Shown here: positions 48,901-60,900 of the stretch, in pieces
How positions within the stretch are numbered: position 1 is the first letter of the stretch
Layout of the letters: each line of letters begins with the position of its first letter
NCBI GenBank assembly: GCA_022829145.1
Contig: CM040744.1
Location: forward strand, 13,092,218-13,156,217
DNA length: 64,000 bases
Direction: 5' to 3'
Source of the DNA: Albula goreensis
Taxonomy: Eukaryota > Chordata > Actinopteri > Albuliformes > Albulidae
Position numbers and translations under genes: made by a program
The notes under the pieces: generated by a model
The model's database searches: none
Seen by the model: only the letters and a program-made list of their open reading frames with translations
Told to the model about the DNA's origin: nothing

Positions 48901-51900
48901 AAACCAAATCTCTGTAGTTTGACAGTTCAAAAATTGAACATCATCTCCTGTGACTGAACTAACTCGTAACACTTTGTCATGGAAACCATTGTGTAATTAA
49001 TTAACAGATAGTTATGGACAATGTGGTCTATTCTGAACGGCGCTCAGTTCAGGACTTCAGGTCTGACGTCCTGTATGTGGACATTCTCAGTAGACCACTG
49101 CATCTTGACTTGGAGCAAGGTAGTTAAACGAGGTTATAGTGCAGGTTATATTGTGTACAGTGGAATGTGCACAGTAAATACCAAACCAGACACTATTAAA
49201 CTTCACTCTTGATGAGAGTCTTTAATCAGGCAATTAAATGCAAGCCAGAAGGTGATAATACGGCAGGCCTACACCTGAGGGAGACTTTAGCACATGTACA
49301 TTCATTTCAGTTTTGATCAAATCTGTTAAGAATATTTTAACAAAATCTCTTTTCACATATTCTGACAGATTTTCAAACATACACAGAACAAGCTCATACT
49401 TTAAATTGTGTTGAAGCCTGAAATGAAGTGAGGAAGTTCCTTTTGTTGGAAGCATGGCTATGGATGATAGATTTTCATTCATTTTCATACTGGTGGTGTA
49501 CATTGCATGTCCCTATCTACCTAGATGGACAGCCTTTGGATGTCATGATTGACAGTAATGATGTCCTACAGATTTATCAGTTTGTACTATTTTTATGATG
49601 TTATTGAACTCCTATCACCCCAAGTTTCCACTTAGCTTAAAGCCGTCTTCTAGGAACATGAGACTGACGCCATCTTGAAAATCTTATTTCTTGACCTTTT
49701 TCAGCCATTCTATTTACATATTTTCAGTATTTTCAGTATTGTGTACTTCACATTTATTTGAGGTTTTTGTGGAACAAATGTATGAATTTGTTGTTAATGT
49801 GCAGTGTAACTTTTTGTTTGTATAGTAAACATCCCAAAATGCCAATCAGTGAAGTAGGTTGGAACAAATTATGCCTGGTCATTATTTGCATGATGTCTTA
49901 TGCAAAAATAAGACTTTTGGCAGCCACATTCCACCGTTGGTTGATCACAGATTCAGATGTGTAAGAGCCCAAAGTTAGCATGTAAGAACTTGTGAATAGG
50001 ACTCCTCACCCCATGTATGTTTTGCTGCTTGCCACATTAAGGATCAAATTTCATAACTCCCCAACCCACCCACCCCAACATCCATTCTGTTTGCAAGGGC
50101 TCGGTGACATTGCATACATCAGCAAGGCATGTCTGATGAAGCATAATTCCCTGAGCTATCTTTGGTATTGCATGCGAATAACTGTCTGTCTTGGAGTTGT
50201 GTGCCATCTATGTTAATATTTTTGTGTTATTCATTCCCCTAATGGTTTGAAATTTTCTGACCATTTTCAAAGTACTGAATATTAAAGTAAGCCTTTTTAT
50301 CCCTCATAAGGGGGCATTTATCTTGCATCAACATATGCACCAAATGGTACATTTTAAAAAAAGCAAAGCAACAATTAATGTATGTACCCACAAAGAAACA
50401 TACTGTGTCCAAGTGCAAACATGCCATTATCTAATTTTCTAATTCCTAAATTAGTTCGACCATTTGTACACTACAGACTGGGTGTGATACAGAATTTTTA
50501 TTGTATTTTATTGTGATTTCTGAAATTCTACTATGGTAACAAAAAACTTGTCACAGGGCAGTTGAACTGTCATTGAACCTCTATTTTAAATGCCTAATTT
50601 CACCACCATGTTTTATTTACTTGTGTATAACATGGTTTATACAGAATCTGATTGAAGATTACCACAGTAACCCTGAGAAATTTCATGCAGGGAGGATGTT
50701 TTGTTTTTCATTTGGTTTGTTATGATAACTTGTGCATATCAATAGCTACAATGTATACATTATATGCAATATTCATTTTCATGGTGGAGTCATTTTTATG
50801 TTTTAATTTAATATTTTTATAAGTATAATCCTTAATATTTTTTCTCTCTGCAGGCTGTGTAATTCATTCGTCAAAGTGTTTTAATGTTGGAACTTCGGGA
50901 GCTAAAGTGTTTTCAGGGCCTGTGGCAGACCAGTTTGGTTACACTGTGCAGCAATTTATAAATCACCAGGGAAAATGGTAAGGAATCATGTACGTTTTTG
51001 TCATGACCATTGATTTATTAATGTTCATAGAGCATGGGGCTTCTACTTGGAATGCTTCTATGTGAACTGTATCCTCTGATAATCTGTGGCTTCTCTCATG
51101 AAGATTTGAACAATTTTTTGTTCACATTTGAAATATAATGGATCTTTAACCTGTACTTTTGGTTCCAAATTCATTTTAGTGCATTACATGGTGTATTTAA
51201 AAGTCTCTCACTTATATGCACTGTTATATCACACATTCAATTACATCTGCATACATTTATTTGGCAGATGGTCAGTGACACTGATATTATATTAAGCAGC
51301 AGCATGATAAAAGCAATCACCACATAATAGAAAGAAAACCACTATTAATTATATAAATACATTACACAATGTTCTTGGTGCTCATTGTCATATTAATATA
51401 GGATGAGAGTAGATCTATTCAAGCTGAGCGTGAATAAAACTACCAAAACAATTAGTGCAAATCTGGTCTAACTCAAGATGTCCCAATGGATCTAAGGACA
51501 CACACTCAGACAAAAACCGAGAGAGAGAGAGCAAGAGTTTCAAAGTAACCCCTGCAAAAAAAGATGAACAAAAACAAAGCATATACTCCACAAATGCCCT
51601 GTGGTGTGTATTTGTTTAAATGGCACGTTGCCTCCAGATTAACAATACCTCATGTGGCCCAGCGCCACAGTAGCGGTCCACAGCGCCCGTGCGGATGCAC
51701 TGCGTAATGGTTTGCTGAAAAAAAAAAGCTTCAGTTCTCCAGTTCACCACAAACTTTGAGTCTGCAGCTCCCATAGACTTCCTGTGTTTGATCATGATTT
51801 CTGCTTGTATGAGATCTTAAAGGAGATTTTATTTCAGTATCCCTGAGGTCAGGCCATATTTTAACATCCTTGATTGTTCTTTTCCAAAATACATAAACAT

Positions 51901-54900
51901 TTGGGCTGATCATTTAGGCCCAGAAAGTCGTAGGAATGGGTTTAATTACAGAGGAGGAGATGAACAGAGAGATGTGTACACTATCTGCTGAAGGACTTAA
52001 AATACTGGACCAAAGGTGCCAGTACAAATGCAGAGCTTCAAAGGCAGAAAATATCAGACTGTAATTGGTTTGTGATATCATTAGGTTTGCACACCACTCA
52101 CACTAAATTACCATTGTAGTTCATTGCAGAGATAATACTATTGTGATATTATGACAGATGACTTCAGGTCAAACATAGTGACTGGGTGACAATGTGAACC
52201 CTTCATAATAGATGATAAGAGGAGTAGATGGTGTTATCGGTTTAAATATGCATCATGCGGACGGATTTAGGGAAGAGAATTTACAATATAAAGCAATTGA
52301 ATATAAAGAGTTGAATATCTTTTCAGGGAGTTGAACATCTTTGGCTTTGGAAGGCTTGGGTAGTGACATCACAAACAGAGGTCAAAGTTCTTTCTTTTAA
52401 CTGATCCATTTCCTGTCACATTGAGCATCTCTTGGAGAAAAGGAGACAGAGGCAGACAGAAGGGGAACACAATGTCACTGAATGTGCTTTCCGAGCCCCA
52501 CTTCACACTGTGAGCTTCCTTGTTTCCCACCACGCAGACATGAATGGACCACTGAATCAGACAGCACCATTACCATAAATATGCTGCCATGGTGCTGCTG
52601 TCTGGACTGCACTGCGGTGTGTTTTACCCGCTGTGCTTTGTCCAGAACTATATGTGCTTATAATCTTATATAACGTTATATGAAATTATCACCATGGCCC
52701 ACATCATTGGTGTTACATTTCAGAAATGTGCTCACTACTCAGCAGGACAATGGAACGTTTATCACTTTTTCAAACAGTCATATGTAGGGTTTGGTATTTT
52801 TAAAATAAGTGATGTGAGTTATCTAAACAGGCCATGATTCTACTTATGCACTGAAACACAGATGATAGGAATTAAAGGGAGGGATAAATTGTTTCACTAT
52901 AATGTAGTTTTCGATTTTGCATGAGCAGGTAACCCCAAAAGTGATTTCATTCATCTAAATGCATTGGTTGCTATATCATTTGAATGTACTTATGTAATCA
53001 AGATAGGTACACTCAGAAGACAAATGCCAATTATCTTATACATCTAAGTAGACAGCAGACTGCTAAAGCAGTTATAGCAGAGCAGTCCTACCTGAGTCTG
53101 CGTTGACAAGCTTGTGACATCTTACCAATCTGGTGTGAGATTCACACATTTAGTTTCAACATAGTGGCCTACTTAGGAAATGTAAAGAAATATATATATT
53201 AGTTTAAATGCCTTTGCGTGCTCCCCTTTTATTTATACAGTCCTGTGCTCTTGTGATACACCGTCTGTGCATTTTTATCAATCAGACACTTTTCCCATCA
53301 CAATAGTAAACTAATACCCCTCAAAAATACCGTAAAATGCCGCCTGCAACTCTTACTAAAACAAAACATAGCCTTGGATCTGCTGTATTATTATTTTTTC
53401 CATAACATTTTGGTTTCTCTCAAAGATCCTCTGATTGTTGTAAAAAAAGTTGAAAAGAAAAATTGCTAAATTGACATATGTTTGTTGGCCAAAATTTCTT
53501 TATAGTGTCTTGTGGACTTTTTCTTTTATGAGTGTGATTTATTTTTCAGTGGTTTAATGAGTAATGTAGGATTCATGTTATTCAAGTGCATGAGTCGTTT
53601 TTAAGGAATGGCATTAAATGTGAATATTAAATATTTTAAATGATATTCTGTACAAATTAGTTATGGCACCCTAGAGTTGTGGAGGTGGTTTGTTGTTCCT
53701 CTGATAGCCTGCAATTATGTGGCTTTAGACAAAAGTGGACAACACATGGTTTGCATCTGCTTAGTCACTTCTCCCAAAGATAATATCCTCATCCTCCACT
53801 GAAAAAAGTGTGTCTTTTGTGAGAGATTATCCTCTTATTCCCTTGATGTCTGCATTTTAAAGTGGATGTGGGTCCTGTGTGACATTTTTGTGTGATCTAG
53901 TCTTTTATCCTATTTCACCATCATTAAAATCATCCTGCCTTTATAATAATCACTGGTGACAAACTCAGATTCCCAAACTGCATATTTCCTGCCTAGCATG
54001 GCACATTTGGGTCAGTGCCTCATGTCTATGTGAAGTTAGCTGCAAGAGTAGCAGCAGTGCAGTATTTTTCTCCAGAGAGTCAAGTTGAGTCATGTGACAT
54101 GCAATTAGAATCAGATTGTTGTGTTATAGGGAGAGCTGAGTGCCACAACTCTGCTCCTCATTTAAAAAGTTTATACACTTTTAAAACTATGATATGTATA
54201 TTCTTCATAGCTAAAAGCCATGGACAGTTTTCACTCTCACTACACTGGAGCATTGTAATGCTTGTATATTTGCACATTCAATTGTGTCAAATTATTCCTG
54301 CCTTCTGTTTTGCAGTGGTCAACTTATCTGTGGATATGATGGCTTAATCTGATCATGTGTGAAGCATCTTCCCAGAATCCACTCATGCTGACTGTGTCTT
54401 AGTTGTGTTTAATCTTGAGAGTGCAATGCCTGACTCACGCAGTGGCTACTGCATGTTCATTTTTTATCATATGCACACAAGAAGTTGACAACAATTCTTA
54501 GATGTTCATGAAATTATGAGGAATCAACTGAAATAGTGCCATTGATAAATGAGGTTAATTGCCTTTACTAAATGTATTTTTTATTTTTACGTTTAATTTT
54601 TTTTTTTTTTTGGTTTTTAAAATAAAGATATGGAAAGAGCAGTGCACTAGGTAGATCACACTTTCCCATATGAGAATCTATGTAGAAAATATTGAGAAAT
54701 ATTGAGTGTGCACTGGTACACTGATTCTGACAAATGGGGATGCGGAGAATGATTTCAACAGCTGAAATGAACTGAGTTATACATTTTGCTGTTTGAGAGT
54801 ATATTTGGGAAAGCACATTTATCAGAATGCATGTTTGCCTTCATTTCAGGCTCCTGGTTGGGTCTCCCAGAAGTGGATACCCACAAAACCAGAGGGGAGA

Positions 54901-57900
54901 TGTTTATCGGTGTCAAGTCTCAGGGTCCAACACCAATTGTGATAAACTCAGCCTGCAGAGTAAGTTACCTCTGTCTAATGATTTTACCGTAGTTTGACAC
55001 TGCAGTGGGAGAGCATGTAATGTTACACAGTAAAACAAATATAACCTAGCTTATGTACTAATATCTGTAGAAACATAGTGTTCTCCATGACCCCATAAAG
55101 GAATCTTAAACATGTAATCTGAAATGAAATGTACTTTATAAGCTGTGGTCCGGATGCATGGCTTTTTGTCTTCATTTCTGTGCTTAATCCAGGGGTACCC
55201 TTTAGTTTGTTCATTGATGTTCTCATGTATACTTGTTCAGGCATCAGAATCTTTCTCAGTCTTTCTGATTCTCTTACCTCCAGACTCTGCCAAGATCCCA
55301 TCAGTAAAAAATATAAACACCAACATGAGTCTTGGGTTGACACTCAACCCACTTCCAAAAACAAATGGATTTATGGTAAACTTATTCTCATCTTTTTTTT
55401 ATTCTTTTTTTTCCCAGAAAGCACATCTTGAAAATGATCGTTTTGTTCTGCTTACGGCCAGAATGCAGACCTGCCCTTAAGCTCACCATTTAAAAGACTG
55501 AGTGACTTATGTAAAAAAGTAACTTAAGTGCAGGTCTGGATTCAGCCCTAAGATATTATGAATTACTAAAAGAAATGCACATTGCTTTAATTATGCTGGT
55601 ACTTTCCCATATTTCATTTTCCATGTCCAGAAATTGCCATAATTTTCTTCTGTGAGCCTTGGACCAATGGAAAGTTTTGAATGATTTTGAATGACATTGA
55701 TTGTTTAATTCTCCACTCCTTAACATTCTCAGGTATCAACATTACCTATAGCTGGTAACAATAATAAGAAAAAAGAAAATAAAAATATAAGTAGAGCATT
55801 TGGAAAGGTTTCCTTGTTTTTTTTTTCTATTGTGTGCAATTTAAATTTTTGTCAATAGGCAGAGTAATGTTCTCACTTCATCCTACGAAGCGTAAAGGAT
55901 CCTGGTCACATGGAATGGAATACATTCATTTTCTTATATGTTTTTTCAACATTTAAATGAGAAATAAATCAATGGTTGCCTGAATGTTCCTGAAAGGGGT
56001 TTGTTTGTGGTTTAAATGCTCACACAGAGAAGAAGGAGAAAAAAACTTCCTTCTGGGAGGGAGCTCAAATCAAGCACACATGCTGTAGTATAACGCATTT
56101 CTGCCATCCAATAAAATTTTTGTCAATGTGATGATTGAAGTCAATATCTAATTTAATCCAGTTACTTTTGTCATCATTCATATTTTTTCAATTCCTCCCA
56201 TATTAACAGTGGTTCTTTATGATTTTTTGTTGTGTGGATTTCATTTGTGACTGCTAAGAGAAGGGTCCTGTACATGGGAACATTCTGTTGACTCTGGTGT
56301 GTTGTTTTCAGGCCTGCGGTCCCCTCTGGGCCCAGCAGTGTGGCAGTCAGTATTTCTACCCTGGAATCTGCACTGAAGTGAGCCCTCTCTTCATTCCTCT
56401 TGCAGCATTTTCTCCTGCCGTCCAGAGTAAGACCCCTTTCACCAAATCTTCATTTCCTCCATGATTGTCCATTACTTCTACCACGCAAATGAAAACAAAG
56501 ATAATGTACAGTAAAAAGACAAAGGTCGGCCATTTCTCTTTCTTGATTATTGGAGCGGATGTATTAATAATTACCCATTCTTTTTTCCTCCATTCAAACT
56601 TTTCCAGCTTGTGGGGGTCCAATGGATATTGCCATTGTTTTGGATGGATCTAATAGCATTTGGCCATGGTCACCAATTGTTGACTTTCTCAAGAAACTGC
56701 TACCAGCATTAGATATCGGTCCAGAAAATACTCAGGTGAGCAAAAACGAAAAACCTTTTCCCCAACTTGCAAAACCTTTAGGCAATAAATCATACCCTAT
56801 CAAAATGCTTTCACTCGTCTCGACATTGGAACTGTTTCTTTACATTCATTGATCATTTAACAGTAGCTTAAAATGCACAAAACTGTCATAATTATTAGAT
56901 TTTATATTTCATATAGCACATACTATTTTTTATACTCTAAACCAAGGATTTGTAGCTGGTTACTCCTGATATATTTTCTTTATGTTCATTTTGATAAGAC
57001 TTTAAATGAATGTCATCTACAGAGGAGTAATATACAGAAAATCATTGTATCTGTAATGGAACTAAATGTATGTGCACAGTGAATTAAGAGAACAAAAATG
57101 TTGTCATTTAACTTCATTTATTTTCAGGTGAGTATTATTCAGTATGCAGTTAATCCAGCTTTTGAATTCACTCTCAATGCCTACAAAACCAAAGAGGATG
57201 TAATTGCAGCTGCCTCAAGGATAACTCAGATGCATGGAGGTGAAACTAAGACCTTCCATGCCATTGACTTCACCAGGTGCGTGATTTACATGCTCAAAAT
57301 GCAGTGTCTGTAATATCAGCTTGTGTACTATCTTATACAATTTATATAGTAGGTACTATAGAAAATAGTATCTGAAAATCCTTTAAAAATGTCTCTAGTA
57401 TAGCAAAAGGGAAAAAAAATATTTTCAAACTTGTTTTCACTAACTTTCACTCTATTTGTATAGACACATATTATATTTATCACAATTTGCCAGGAGACTG
57501 CTCACAAGTTATTGGTGGTTTTAATTCTTCCTACTTCCATTATGGCTGCCATCAGATGTTTGCGGCTCCTCTCTTTTGCAAGAGTATGAATGACGGTTGT
57601 TTTGTTGGTTTTACAGCAATATTACACACCTGCTTTGAATTTTACCAATTAAAATCTGTGCCATGAAGGTCTCATTAAAGAATTTTAACACAAAACTTAA
57701 CAACAACACTGAATTCATGCTTTTCGTTTTTGTTGTCAGATGAGTAGATTCATCAAATGAAATGTCACAGGAATCCACAGTGCTTGCAATGCTTTGGAAT
57801 GCACTGGCATGTTGTCTCTCTGCCAGGGCTTGGGCCTATCGACCAGAGAACGGAGGTCGCCCCGGGGCAGCAAAGGTGATGGTTATTGTCACAGACGGGG

Positions 57901-60900
57901 AATCCCATGACAAGGAAATCAGGGAGCAAGTGATAAAGAAATGTGAGGAGAACGGAATCACCCGCTTCGGCATAGCTGTAAGTGAGGAGAGCAATCACAG
58001 CCACCTGTCATCTGAAAGCTTAGTATTTTAAAGGGCCATTCTTTAATTCTTCCTATGATTCAGATGTTGGACTGGGTGGCACATTGGTTATGTAGTCACA
58101 TCATAAACAATAAAAGCAGTGGAGTTGGGAGGGTGTGTTGTGGCACTAGGTTTCCATTGCTTCTCTCTCACTTTCACCACAAAAAAAAATATGTTACTGG
58201 GTAGCAGAGAAGGAATGATTTTTCCTCAGTCACATAGAGACAGTCTTTTGATTTTATAGCAAAGTTAGACATTCCATGGTTGGAGGTAGTATCCCCCAAA
58301 TAGCCCCCTCTTTAACAATTTATTTTGTTCCAGTTTTTACAAAATGTACTGTTTAAATAAAATTGGCAAGTTGTAGAATTTATGTATTCACACCCAAAGT
58401 TATTGTTTTTTCAGTAAACTCTACATTGTTGGACCAAAATGGACCTCTATCAACATAATGGATCATTGACAATTTTAGACTAGTGTGGCCTATGAATAAC
58501 ATAGATGTAAATTCCTCAGATTGTTAAATGGCATATGTTAAAGATTTCTGGTATTAAGATGGTTTTTATTCAAGGCATCCATGCTAACTTATACATTTGT
58601 TTGCAATTGTAGGTTCTCGGCTATTATATAAGAAATGACATCGACACAAAAAATCTCATCGCAGAAATCAAGTCAATTGCCAGTGTGCCTGCAGAGAAGT
58701 ACTTCTTCAATGTATCTGCAGAGGATGCTCTGTCCGAGATCGCGGGAACGCTTGGGGATCGAATATTCAACATAGAAGGTGTGTCCAAGATGCAAAACTG
58801 TACATTTCGTTATGTACTGTTTGTCATGTAATATCGAAAGTGCTTCTTAGGTTTTATTATTACTTTTGTTTGGTTTTGCAGGGAATTTGTAAAACTGGTA
58901 AATCATCAGATTTAAAATGTCAGTCTTCTTGCATAGCAAATGTGGATATGACTGAAGTTTCTTTTCTTCGCTATTAGGGACTGGGAAAGGAGGGGAGAAT
59001 TTCCAGATGGAAATGTCTCAGGTTGGATTCAGCGCTCACTACTCTAAAAAAGAGGTATGCCAGTTGGCCAAACAATCAATTAAAAGCACAATGATATATC
59101 TCATTTAGCACTCGGAAGTTGATTGAAGTAGCCACACCTTGTCCCTAACATCTGAATGCCTGATCCACCCCTTCCCTTCTAACGCAGGATGTGATGGTGA
59201 TGGGGGCAGTAGGGGCATATGGATGGAGCGGGACAGTCGTCCACCGAACCGGAAAAAAATCCAATATTTTTCCAAAGACTTCATTTGAGAAAATCCTACA
59301 GGACAGAAATCACAGTTCACTACTGGGTAACTAAGACATGGTCGTAAACCTCAGGGCCTGTGTTCTGTCACCACTTCTCTGAATAACAGATGTTTAAGGT
59401 CAAATCAGAATATTACATCATTGATTTGGTATGCAGTGATATTTCTGAAAATTGCTAAATATAATGTTGTGAATTTAGACATACTACCATATGTATGTGA
59501 TGTGTTGATACATCTTTTTTCAGGTTATTCAGTTACAACTTTGAATGATGGAAGTTCGGTGTACTATGTCGCTGGTGCCCCTCGTTCCAATCATTCTGGT
59601 CAAGTCATTGTGTACAGTATGAACAGCCAAATGCAACCCACTGTTATAGATTCAGAAAAAGGACAACAGGTATGGTGACATCAAAATGTATTAGTTTAAT
59701 AAATGATTGTGTGCAGAGGGAGATAAAAATCAAAGGAAGTGTAGTATATCAATTAATTCTAAAAGACTACCAATAAGTAAAAAGTGAAAATGTTTTTTTT
59801 AAGAATTGAATAAATAAATTTAAAAAAAATATTAAAATTTAAATGAATCTAAACTGAATAAATATTCATACATTTGTGTCCATCTATTGCTGTCCCATGG
59901 CACCACTGTGACTTCTAGATTGGTTCCTATTTTGGAAGTGTGCTGTGTCCCCTGGATGTGGATAAAGATGGCGTTTCAGACATGCTGTTGGTTGGGGCTC
60001 CGATGTTCATGACAGAAGAAAAGAAAGAAGAGGGAAGAGTATACCTCTTCTCAGTCACCAAGGTGAAGTATATTAAGCAAATCCTTTTCTTTTAGATAAT
60101 TTCAGCATTTTTGCTATTGTATTGTTTCTTTCCTGAGTAGTAGTGTGTAACTGAAAATAACTGTGTTTTTAGGGAATCCTCAGTGAGCAGGGGTTTCTCA
60201 ATGGGCCGTCAGTCTCAGAGAACGCTCGTTTTGGGACGGCCATCTCTGCTGTGCCAGACCTCAACCTGGACGGCTTCAACGATATCGTGGTGGGGGCACC
60301 CTTAGAGGACAAACACAGGGGGGCCATTTATATCTACAATGGCGATAAGAAGACCATTCACAAGCAGCATTCACAGGTACAGATGAAAAAGTTCATGTTT
60401 TTGAAACAAATGCAAGCTTGTTTGGGATGTCAGCAATTCAATTGAAGTGATGACTGGAGTCAAATAAAAAAAACTAGGGTAAATTTCTCATTTTTTAATT
60501 TTCCTTTTCAATGTACAATAGGTGGGTCAAATGTTTTTGTTATTGTTCTAGAAAATTCTTGGTGAAAAATTAGACCCTAAGCTGCAGTATTTTGGACGGT
60601 CATTGGATGCCAACAGTGATTTGAATGGAGACACCATCCCAGATGTCTCTGTGGGAGCCTATGGCAATGTGGTTCAGCTCTGGTGAGTTTTCATTGGATC
60701 GAATGTTTTCATGTGGCTAAGAGTTATGTGTAGTTTGGCTGTTTATCACTGTTGGTTAACTGAACAAATATCCTGAAATTCAGCTGTGTATTGCATGCTG
60801 TACTATACAGTCTTTTTATCAACAGAAGCTTGTTCATTTGGTGTGAGAAACAACCATTGTTTTAGCTTCTGCCTTTGTCATATTCACTCTAAAAAAGTCA

